NCBI GenBank assembly: GCA_021772135.1
Contig: JADYXQ010000232.1
Span: forward strand, 1-64,000
Reading direction: 5' to 3'
Length of the DNA: 64,000 nucleotides
DNA from: Candidatus Obscuribacter sp.
GTDB lineage: Bacteria; Cyanobacteriota; Vampirovibrionia; Obscuribacterales; Obscuribacteraceae
The first letter of the stretch is position 1; each line of letters opens with the position of its first letter. The position numbers were made by a program, and so were the translations under genes. Positions 16,556 through 23,774 of the stretch are shown piece after piece. Below the pieces are notes generated by a model. The model made no database searches. It was not told the DNA's origin and saw nothing but the letters and a program-made list of their open reading frames with translations.

Positions 16556-18014
16556 TCTTGTAATTCAGAGTCAGTGTAAAAGTTGGCTGCGGCAGTATCT
16601 TGATGCTTTCCTCAATATCTCATTTCCGCTCTGGGGCATCTTCTGTCCTATCGCTACGGTTTCCATGCTCGTTGGTCTAATTCAACTGATTCAACAATCT
16701 AAAGTTTCCACTATCGTTGAGCAAGCTGGCCCACTGCTCGCTCTCAGCATCTGCCTGACGCTGGCAGCACTGTTATTAAAACGTTTTCTCGCCAATGATT
16801 ATCTGGTGGTGAACAGGCAGGGAATTACTCTGCCTGCGCTGGTTGGTGGCAGATTGGGTTTGAAAAAGCATCTTTCATGGCGCACGATTAAACTGGTTGA
16901 TGCATCAATTAGCAGCGACAAACCAGAAAACTCACTCTTGAAATTTACTCGAGAAAATGGCAGGTCAGAGAGCCTACCTGTTAAAGATCTTCAACCTGAG
17001 TTTATTGAACAATTACTTCTGGCAGTGCGCATGTGGGCGCCCGAGACCTGCGCGCCAAATTTAGATGAATTGCAGAATATTTTGCGTGTGGGCGCCAGGG
17101 AGAGTTTGCAACCAAGTTATACAGATCTATGGGAAGACGAGCTGGGCAGACGTTTTTGCCCTACCCAATATGTGCCTCTTGAGCCAGGCCGTGTATTGCG
17201 CAACAGCAGTTTGAAAATAGTACGCCAGCTGGCCACCGGTGGCCTGTCAGCCCTTTATCTTTGTCAACTTGACGGTAGCAAGCTTGTGGTGCTCAAAGAG
17301 GCGACCATACCGCAGCACGGCTCGGCTGAACTCAAAGATAAGGCCAGAGAGTTATTTGATCGCGAAGCGAAGTTGCTCATAAAAGTAGACTATCCCGGTA
17401 TTGTGCGGGTTCTTGATTGCTTCACCGAGCTCGATCGAAATTATATGATTCTTGAATATGTCAACGGCGTCGATCTCTGGCAGCTTGTGCGGCAAAACGG
17501 GCCGCAGAACGAAGCAGATGTACTCGAGTGGGGCATCCAGATTGCCAATACACTCAAGGTTTTGCATGAGCGAGAACAGCCGATTATTCACCGCGATATC
17601 ACTCCCGATAACATAATTTTGCGCAATGACGGCAAAGTCATTCTCGTTGATTTTGGTGCTGCCAACGAGTTGATCGGCACCGCCACTGGTACCTTTGTCG
17701 GCAAACATTCATTTATTGCTCCTGAGCAATTGCGAGGAAAAGCCACGGTACAGAGCGATATTTATGCTTTTGGCTGTACGCTCTATTTCTTGCTGGTGGG
17801 CCGCGAGCCTGAAGCGCTTACAAGTTCTAACGCTCAGGCCGACCAGCAAGCCGCGCAAGAAGCTGACGGCAGCGCCGGCAACACGGCAAAGATATCTGAC
17901 GAATTGTCGCAGCTAATTGAGTCGTGTACTCGTCTGGAGGCTGCTGAACGCTATCAGAATGTCTCGCAGTTGTTACCTGTGCTTAAACGTCTGGCAGCGC
18001 AAGTGGCGGTTTAG
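16548..18014 (+). CDS. Membrane Ser/Thr protein kinase, second kinase of the WG operon
   Basis: A 488-residue kinase starting at GTG 16548, inside the end of the preceding gene. Two membrane spans lie at about 22-47 and 60-82. A PH-like region follows, then a kinase domain at about 220-485. It has ATGGLSALYLC as Gly loop, VVLKEA with the ATP lysine, HRDITPDNI (Thr instead of Lys) and an intact DFG in LVDFGAA. The shared activation segment GTFVGKHSFIAPEQLRGKAT closely resembles GTIVGKPAYMPPEQFRGKAT of its neighbour, so the two arose by duplication. Together with the WG protein it forms a three-gene membrane signalling operon. Confidence 0.9.
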   Translation: MADLVIQSQCKSWLRQYLDAFLNISFPLWGIFCPIATVSMLVGLIQLIQQSKVSTIVEQAGPLLALSICLTLAALLLKRFLANDYLVVNRQGITLPALVGGRLGLKKHLSWRTIKLVDASISSDKPENSLLKFTRENGRSESLPVKDLQPEFIEQLLLAVRMWAPETCAPNLDELQNILRVGARESLQPSYTDLWEDELGRRFCPTQYVPLEPGRVLRNSSLKIVRQLATGGLSALYLCQLDGSKLVVLKEATIPQHGSAELKDKARELFDREAKLLIKVDYPGIVRVLDCFTELDRNYMILEYVNGVDLWQLVRQNGPQNEADVLEWGIQIANTLKVLHEREQPIIHRDITPDNIILRNDGKVILVDFGAANELIGTATGTFVGKHSFIAPEQLRGKATVQSDIYAFGCTLYFLLVGREPEALTSSNAQADQQAAQEADGSAGNTAKISDELSQLIESCTRLEAAERYQNVSQLLPVLKRLAAQVAV

Positions 18015-18458
18015 TAGAAAACAAAAAAATCGAATAAACAAAATCTCTCATTTGCAATTCTCCTATTTTGTGGTACAAATGTTGTAGAGGTCTTGTCTCT
18101 TTTTTTTGCGGAAATAATAATCGTGAACTTCAATACCGAGCGAAAATCAAGCGAGAAGCGGTCTAAATAACCGTCTACACGTTTGCGTCGTTTTGCTCTC
18201 TTGAATAAGGTTCTCGATTATGTCAATTCCATTTGCTTTTTATTCAGTCAATATATATCGGCAGTCAATGATCAAGATTTTGGCTCTGTTCAGACTCGTA
18301 GTCACTGAGCTATGTAAGAAACGTGTGCTCAGGCTGATTGCGTTGACATTGACGTCTTTAGTCTGAGCTTAATTATACGAACATAGATGCGTGTAGCCAC
18401 CGTGGGCAGTGCCCCTGGTTTGGTTAGATTTGGCTTTTTACGCGCAATATCTCAACCT
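18015..18458. other. Intergenic region upstream of the tRNA cluster
   Basis: No coding sequence is seen. It contains AT-rich stretches and two closely spaced TTGAC elements (TTGACA at 18343, TTGACG at 18349), followed by TATACG at 18374-18379, a possible though widely spaced promoter about 80 bp before the first tRNA. No terminator hairpin with a T-tract was found after the kinase operon. Confidence 0.45.
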
Positions 18459-18532
18459 GCCCTGGTAGCTCAGTGGATAGAGCAGCACGTTACGAACGTG
18501 CGTTGTTGGGAGTTCAAATCTCTCCCAGGGTA
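18459..18532 (+). tRNA. tRNA-Arg(ACG)
   Basis: Cloverleaf: acceptor GCCCTGG/CCAGGGT (one G-U), D stem GCTC/GAGC, anticodon stem GCACG/CGTGC with loop TTACGAA (anticodon ACG), T stem GGGAG/CTCTC with loop TTCAAAT, discriminator A. CCA is not encoded. The ACG wobble would need A-to-I editing by TadA. Confidence 0.95.
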
Positions 18533-18535
18533 CAT

Positions 18536-18608
18536 CTCCCAGTAACTCAGCGGCTAGAGTGAACGCCTTTTAAGCGTGGGGTCGCAGGTTCGAATCCTGC
18601 CTGGGAGA
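18536..18608 (+). tRNA. tRNA-Lys(TTT)
   Basis: Cloverleaf: acceptor CTCCCAG/CTGGGAG perfect, D stem ACTC/GAGT, anticodon loop CTTTTAA (anticodon TTT), T stem GCAGG/CCTGC with TTCGAAT loop, discriminator A. The outermost anticodon-stem pair is an A-G mismatch. It begins only 3 nt after tRNA-Arg; CCA is not encoded. Confidence 0.94.
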
Positions 18609-18612
18609 ATTT

Positions 18613-18684
18613 GGCGCTATCTTCTAGTGGTTAGGAAGCCGGTTTTTCACACCGGAGACACGGGTTCAATTCCCGTTAGCGCTA
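18613..18684 (+). tRNA. tRNA-Glu(TTC)
   Basis: Cloverleaf: acceptor GGCGCTA/TAGCGCT, anticodon stem CCGGT/ACCGG with loop TTTTCAC (anticodon TTC), T stem ACGGG/CCCGT with TTCAATT loop, discriminator A. It is the last of three closely spaced tRNA genes, which should be one transcript. Confidence 0.95.
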
Positions 18685-18720
18685 ATTCTTTCTCCTGTCG
18701 GGTATTATGCTGTTGGCACG

Positions 18721-19668
18721 GTGGAGCACTTCAATTCAATGCAACGCACTAGGTTTAAGGCAGCAGCTTTTCTATTCACTTTATCCGTAACTCTATCTGT
18801 AATATTTTCAGGCTGCTCCAGCCGTCTCAATGGTGTGGCCCTGGTAACTGGCGCCGTGATGGACGAGCGCAACAGCAAATATGTAGAGGCCGAGCAAAAG
18901 CTAAATCAAGCACTTAGTAATGTGCCTGAATCTAACCAGACTTTTAAAGTTGCTAACCAGTGGCTATTAGCTGAATTTCTCACGCGGAGGAAAAGATATC
19001 GCGATGCCGAGAAGCTTTGCCGCAGTGCTTTTGACATCGTCAGGAAAAAATATCCTGAGGATGATCCGCAAGTTGCTTATGCTTACAGAGAAATCGCGGA
19101 TATTTATTTGGCTGAGGGGAAAATTCCCGAAGCTCGCGAGCTGTATACTAAGCAGCTCACTATTTTGAAAGCGAAATCGCACAAACGGTTTGACACTGAA
19201 GAGGCGATGCACTCTCTGGCTCTGTGCGATCAAGCGCAGCATAATCCTGCTGCTGCGGCAGCCATCTATGAAACTATATGCACATCGCTGACGCAAAGCC
19301 CGGCTTCCATTGAGCCTCTGACAGACTCTCACCGAGAGTGCGCTGAACTTTACATGCAAGCCGAACAATATGAAAAAGCAATGGACCATTTTTCTAAAGC
19401 TGCGTCGCTTTATTCCAGTGAACTTGGCGCAAATAGTTTGCACGTGGCCAGAGCTTTAGAAAGTCAGTCACTGGCTGCCAAGGCTCTAAAGATTAACAAG
19501 CTGCCCGAATCGTTGATGTTACAAGCGGACGTAATCAGAAAAGAGCAGGCACCACTTTACACTCAGGGGCAAGTCAGTCTGACTGATTTGAGGTTGCCGC
19601 CTGTCTATCAGGCGAAAAACAGAATTTGCAAAGGTACGGTAAGGAACAACGGCAATCCAGGTCGATAA
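18721..19668 (+). CDS. TPR lipoprotein, probably the N-terminal part of a frameshifted TPR-LRR protein
   Basis: A 315-residue protein starting at GTG 18721 (ATG 18739 is an alternative). The lipobox FSGC ends a signal peptide near residue 32, so it should be a membrane-bound lipoprotein. Tetratricopeptide repeats run from about 48 to 260 (YVEAEQKLNQAL, EARELYTKQLTILK, QYEKAMDHFSKAASLY). The last dozen codons lose protein character and overlap the next frame, which carries an LRR region starting with the same FPxxFSxG cap used after the membrane span in this window's kinases. A -1 shift around 19610-19660 would fuse both into one protein of about 580 residues. Confidence 0.8.
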   Translation: MEHFNSMQRTRFKAAAFLFTLSVTLSVIFSGCSSRLNGVALVTGAVMDERNSKYVEAEQKLNQALSNVPESNQTFKVANQWLLAEFLTRRKRYRDAEKLCRSAFDIVRKKYPEDDPQVAYAYREIADIYLAEGKIPEARELYTKQLTILKAKSHKRFDTEEAMHSLALCDQAQHNPAAAAAIYETICTSLTQSPASIEPLTDSHRECAELYMQAEQYEKAMDHFSKAASLYSSELGANSLHVARALESQSLAAKALKINKLPESLMLQADVIRKEQAPLYTQGQVSLTDLRLPPVYQAKNRICKGTVRNNGNPGR

Positions 19669-20462
19669 CCTTTCCTCAGGCTTTTTCCGTCGGCACTATT
19701 ACTTATCTCGTCGCCGACAAATTAAATGAAAGTCCGGCACAAGGGACCTGCAGTTTTTTATGGCCTGTAATGACCGGCTTCAAGCCAAATTATCTAACCA
19801 AAGCTTATCCGCAATTATTCAATTCATTCCATCCTGACTTTTTGCATTCTCTCAATATCGACCTTACCAACAAGCGCATCCCTGAGCTGGTGCCGGCTAT
19901 TGCTCGTTTAACCGGCTTGCGCAAGCTTGAATTCTCAGATACTTATTTGAGCGCTGACGATTTGAGGCGACTTGAAGCGCTGGTTAATTTGCAAGAGCTG
20001 CAGGTGAGAAATTGCGAAGTGGCAGGCCGTGATATGGCCAAGAGTGCACTCTTGAAAAATATTGTTTGGCTTACATTCGAACGGTTAGATGATTCATCGC
20101 CTGTGGTGTCAGTGCTGAGTCAAAGCAAAAAATTAGTGGGGCTCAATCTTTCTCAGTGTCAACTAAGCCACGCAGACATTGTTAAGATTGCTCGGTTGTC
20201 AAATCTGCGAGACTTACAGCTAAAGTCAACAAATATCGATGACGATGATTTGATCAAGCTCGGCACCCTGAAGAAACTCAGCTCTCTGAACCTTGAAGCC
20301 TGTAACAATTTAACACCAGACTGTATCAATACACTTAAAACTTTTAAGTCTCTTCGTGACCTCTATTTACCATCACGGTTCAGATCGCCCCGAATCAGGC
20401 GCGCATTGAAGCAAGCCTTGCCCAATTTAAAAGATATGCACTCGATTGAAATTTTTGATTAG
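19626..20462 (+). CDS. Leucine-rich-repeat region, probably the C-terminal part of the preceding TPR lipoprotein
   Basis: A frame of 278 codons from TTG 19626, open further upstream with no better start and no SD. It opens with SITFPQAFSVGTITYL, the cap motif that precedes LRRs in the four LRR kinases here. Five to six short repeats follow (LRKLEFSDTYLSADDLRRL, LQELQVRNCEVAGRD, LVGLNLSQCQLSHADI, LRDLQLKSTNIDDDDL, LSSLNLEACNNLTPDC). Without its own signal peptide an extracytoplasmic LRR domain makes little sense, which supports a broken fusion with the lipoprotein at 18721. Confidence 0.75.
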   Translation: MQRYGKEQRQSRSITFPQAFSVGTITYLVADKLNESPAQGTCSFLWPVMTGFKPNYLTKAYPQLFNSFHPDFLHSLNIDLTNKRIPELVPAIARLTGLRKLEFSDTYLSADDLRRLEALVNLQELQVRNCEVAGRDMAKSALLKNIVWLTFERLDDSSPVVSVLSQSKKLVGLNLSQCQLSHADIVKIARLSNLRDLQLKSTNIDDDDLIKLGTLKKLSSLNLEACNNLTPDCINTLKTFKSLRDLYLPSRFRSPRIRRALKQALPNLKDMHSIEIFD

Positions 20463-20556
20463 ACCTAGACTAGCTGCACCTAATTGGTAATATGGGAACT
20501 TCTTTGCCATTGCCTGGTCAAATTTTAGATATGGAATCTAGCTGAAGGTGTACTAA

Positions 20557-21225
20557 ATGATCAAGGCGGTTATTTTCGATGTGGACGGCACGCTCGTTGA
20601 TTCGGTAGATTTGCACGCCAAAGCCTGGCAGGAGGCTTTTTTAGAATTCGGTAAAACTATTGATTTCAAAACCGTTCGTGAACAAATTGGTAAGGGTGGC
20701 GACCAGCTTCTGCCTACTTTTCTAACTAAAGCCGAAATTGAAGAGTATGGTGAGCAACTAACCGAATTTCGCGGCGAGCATTTTAAGAAGAACTATATTG
20801 ACCAGATTAAAGCGTTTGCTAAAGTGCGCGATCTTTTCAAAATTATTAAAGCCAGTGGCAAGAAAATTGCCATTGGTACTTCGGCCAAGAAAGACGAACT
20901 GAGCCACTATTTGAAAGTAGCGAAAATCGATGACCTGGTAGATGTGAAAACGAGCGCCGACGATGTTGAGAAGAGCAAGCCTTTCCCTGATATTTTTGCC
21001 GTGGCGTTAGATAAACTCAATTTGCCGCCAGAGAATGTAGTCGTCATTGGCGACTCTCCTTATGACGCTGAAGCTGCAAGTAAAATCGATTTGCTGGCTA
21101 TCGGATTTTTGTGCGGCGGCAATTCGGCTGATGTTTTGCGCGGCGCCGGTGCCACCACAATTTATGATGGTCCCGAAGATCTATTCAATAACTTTACTCA
21201 GTCTGCTCTGGCAGCTCCTCACTGA
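20557..21225 (+). CDS. HAD-superfamily phosphatase (phosphoglycolate phosphatase/beta-phosphoglucomutase-like)
   Basis: A 222-residue cytoplasmic HAD hydrolase with a helical cap inserted after motif I (subclass IA). Motif I is DVDGTLVDS (residues 8-16), motif II lies in AIGTSAKK, motif III is the Lys of KSKPFPDIF and motif IV is GDSPYDAEAA. All four catalytic positions are intact. Small sugar phosphates or phosphoglycolate are the usual substrates; the exact one is unknown. The 3' end overlaps the convergent WG-repeat gene by 32 bp. Confidence 0.92.
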   Translation: MIKAVIFDVDGTLVDSVDLHAKAWQEAFLEFGKTIDFKTVREQIGKGGDQLLPTFLTKAEIEEYGEQLTEFRGEHFKKNYIDQIKAFAKVRDLFKIIKASGKKIAIGTSAKKDELSHYLKVAKIDDLVDVKTSADDVEKSKPFPDIFAVALDKLNLPPENVVVIGDSPYDAEAASKIDLLAIGFLCGGNSADVLRGAGATTIYDGPEDLFNNFTQSALAAPH

Positions 21226-22339
21226 CGGCATTGGCCCTTTGCTGCTTCATGGCGCTGGCTACTGCGGCAGGTTCTTTGAAAACAGCTACGCTGGCCAAAC
21301 CTTCTGAAAAAGGTTTGACGTCACCAAATTGCGCTTTAATGACAAGCTGACCATTATTGTCGGCAAAGCCCCAGAGAGAGCCATCGTTTACCGGTGTCAT
21401 ACCTTCGGCTGAAAGCCACGCTGTAGTTGCCTCTGAAGCGGGCACATTTTGCTCGGGCAAAATACTGGAGAGATATTTGTAGGCAGGGGGAAGACGGTAG
21501 GCACCTCTTCTATCTATTAAGCCATATTTGCCGGCCACGCTTATCACTGCTACACCATTGTGGAAATCGCCGGCGGTATCAAAATTGGCAGGAATTACCA
21601 GGCGAGAAAAGCCGTCTATGTAGCCCCATTTTCCATTTTTTTCAACAGCCGCCAGGCTTTGAGAAAAGTTCGAGGCGTCGCTAAATTGCGGCTCTAGAGA
21701 AAATGTGCCGTTGCTATTGACGAAACCATATTTAGAATCTTTTTTTGTGCGAAAAAAGTTCTCACAAGGGCCAGAGATTTCATCAAAGTTGCGGCAAATA
21801 TACTCTCCGCGAGCATTAATCAAGCTGTGCTGATTTCCCGCTTTGACAATGGCCACACCATTTTTAAAAGTAGTGGCCCCGTTCCAGTCGGAAGGTGCAA
21901 TTTTTTGATTGCCTTTTTTGTCGATATAGCACCAAACTAAACCTTCCCTGACGGGGGCGAGGCCTTCAGCGAAATCGAGTGCACGGGTATACTTTGGCGC
22001 GATAACCATTTCGCCGCTTTTGTTAATAAAGCCCCAGCGTTTGTTTAGACGCACGGCACACAGACCCTCGTGAAAATTCGCGGTCTCTGCAAATTGAGGC
22101 GCAATGACCGCCTTGCCGACTCTATTGATAAAGCCAAAGCTTGAGCCGTATTGGCTCTGTACGGCAATTACGGCCGACTCGTTGATTCCTCTAACGCCGG
22201 TGAGATCGAGCATTGCTTCGCTGCATGCAGTCATGGCTGCAGCTACCAGAGGGTCTTGCAGCACTGCATAAGGTACGATGCAAGCGCCAGCGGAAGCGAT
22301 TAAAATGCCGGCCAAAATTAGAATTCGTTTCTTGTTCAT
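21194..22339 (-). CDS. Secreted or membrane-anchored WG-repeat protein
   Basis: A 381-residue protein. Residues 1-27 are a hydrophobic anchor or signal (ILILAGILIASAGACIVPYA). The rest is a run of WG repeats, for example FGFINRVGKAVIAPQF, WGFINKSGEMVIAPKY, WCYIDKKGNQKIAP, YGFVNSNGTFSLEPQF, WGYIDGFSRLVIPANF, YGLIDRRGAYRLPPAY and WGFADNNGQLVIKAQF. It follows a double-RDD membrane protein by 9 bp on the same strand, so the two are probably co-expressed and may associate in the envelope. It is related in design to the WG protein at 12769. Confidence 0.88.
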   Translation of the reverse strand: MNKKRILILAGILIASAGACIVPYAVLQDPLVAAAMTACSEAMLDLTGVRGINESAVIAVQSQYGSSFGFINRVGKAVIAPQFAETANFHEGLCAVRLNKRWGFINKSGEMVIAPKYTRALDFAEGLAPVREGLVWCYIDKKGNQKIAPSDWNGATTFKNGVAIVKAGNQHSLINARGEYICRNFDEISGPCENFFRTKKDSKYGFVNSNGTFSLEPQFSDASNFSQSLAAVEKNGKWGYIDGFSRLVIPANFDTAGDFHNGVAVISVAGKYGLIDRRGAYRLPPAYKYLSSILPEQNVPASEATTAWLSAEGMTPVNDGSLWGFADNNGQLVIKAQFGDVKPFSEGLASVAVFKEPAAVASAMKQQRANAVSEELPEQTE

Positions 22340-22348
22340 GATTAGCCT

Positions 22349-23644
22349 TTATTCCCAGCGTGGCGCAGGGGCAGAGATATTCGCGGCGATACTATTGGTG
22401 GTGCCTGGTGGCGCAATCTCTCGCACCACATAACGCTGGCAGACTCGGTCCATCAAAGTCTGGCCGTTCTTGAATGACAAGCAGAGAATCATTCCGTAGC
22501 AGAGGTAAAAAAGTACATAACCAGTGGGCCCTAAAACAGGCGCCAGTTCAGGCGAAATTATAGCTGGCACTGAGACCATGGCAAAAAGCGGATAAAGGCT
22601 GCAATATGCAAGGCCTTGCTTTAATTGTTTGGCCAGCGCTTGAAGAAAAGTGATCTTACCGCCGTCTTCGCCGAGCACTTTAATGCCGGCCACGAGCTTT
22701 CCGGGGGTGGCTTGCCACCCGCTCGCTTCGCAGGCGGCGAAGACACTTAAGGTTAAGGAGGTGGTGAAGAAAGACGCTAATAAATATAAGGTCACGATTA
22801 TATAAACATCTGCCATAAAATCGAAACGGGCCAGGCAATGGGCCAGAGCGACCATTAAAAAGCTAAGAGTGAATTGCACCACCGTAAAATAGAGAAACGA
22901 ATCTAATAGTGAAGCTACTGCCCGCCGCCCGATTCCGGCACAGATGGTTTTGTCTATTTTTAGCGGCACAGCGGCGCTTTGTGCCAGTGTTTTATCATCA
23001 ACGCTATTTTGATTGAGTTCTATATAAGCGCCAGCTATCCGGTCGTGAATCAACTGACGGCGGTTGCCTGCCACCAGATGGATAAACGGCATGAGAAAGG
23101 CACTGAGCGTAAGAGCCTTGGAGGCATTGCGCAAAAGGGCGGCATTGAAGTTGAGGCTTTCGCCACTCGCGGCTGTTATTCTCAAATTTAAGAGCTTTTT
23201 GCCGAAAGTGGCTTTTTCAGGCGAACTTTCGAAGAGGCCGTGATAAAGATGGTTTAAAACCAGCGGTACCACCGGTGCTAAAACATACGAGGTGACAATT
23301 TCGGAAAATCCTCCGAAAATTGCTGCTGCAATTAACAATGCACCGCAGGCAAAGGAGACATCGATAAATCCGATCACAAAAGCGATTGAGCAGCAAACTA
23401 GCCAGTTATCTCCGCTGTTAAGATGGCCGGACACCGCTTGCAAAATCAGCACGGTTGTGGCTGAAAGAGTTGCCACAATTAATGCGTCAATAAAACCGGC
23501 AACTGCTCTTCTGGCCAGAAGAGCTAACTCAGATCCTGCCAAACTTCCCAATCTCTCTGGGCCTTTTAGTTTGTCGACTGTGCCATTGCCACCACTTATG
23601 GTGTCATCGCTTTTGCCTGTAATGTTTTGTTCTTCAGAGATCAA
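22349..23644 (-). CDS. Tandem RDD-domain membrane protein
   Basis: A 431-residue integral membrane protein with two RDD domains. The first starts near ARRAVAGFIDALIVATLS (about 46-180) and the second near GRRAVASLLDSFLYFTVV (about 235-400). Each has several hydrophobic segments and a conserved Lys-Leu-Leu/Ala motif (GKKLLNLRI, GKLVAGIKV). RDD proteins are poorly understood transporters or assembly factors. The gene starts a two-gene unit with the WG-repeat protein. The duplication of RDD in one chain is notable but not unique. Confidence 0.85.
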   Translation of the reverse strand: MISEEQNITGKSDDTISGGNGTVDKLKGPERLGSLAGSELALLARRAVAGFIDALIVATLSATTVLILQAVSGHLNSGDNWLVCCSIAFVIGFIDVSFACGALLIAAAIFGGFSEIVTSYVLAPVVPLVLNHLYHGLFESSPEKATFGKKLLNLRITAASGESLNFNAALLRNASKALTLSAFLMPFIHLVAGNRRQLIHDRIAGAYIELNQNSVDDKTLAQSAAVPLKIDKTICAGIGRRAVASLLDSFLYFTVVQFTLSFLMVALAHCLARFDFMADVYIIVTLYLLASFFTTSLTLSVFAACEASGWQATPGKLVAGIKVLGEDGGKITFLQALAKQLKQGLAYCSLYPLFAMVSVPAIISPELAPVLGPTGYVLFYLCYGMILCLSFKNGQTLMDRVCQRYVVREIAPPGTTNSIAANISAPAPRWE

Positions 23645-23774
23645 AGTTGGTGTTTTGCCCTGTTGAAGGAGTGCAGTTTACCTATCTTAGCAACCCTGTT
23701 GACAACTGCGTGAAGCTTCATCAGTTTTTAAGAATTGGCATCGCTATAATGGCACTACTTTTCAGGGAGAGTTT

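Noticed and set aside
19612-19620. Programmed -1 frameshift site joining the TPR and LRR frames
   Set aside because: GCG-AAA-AAC is not a proper X-XXY-YYZ heptamer and no downstream hairpin was evident.
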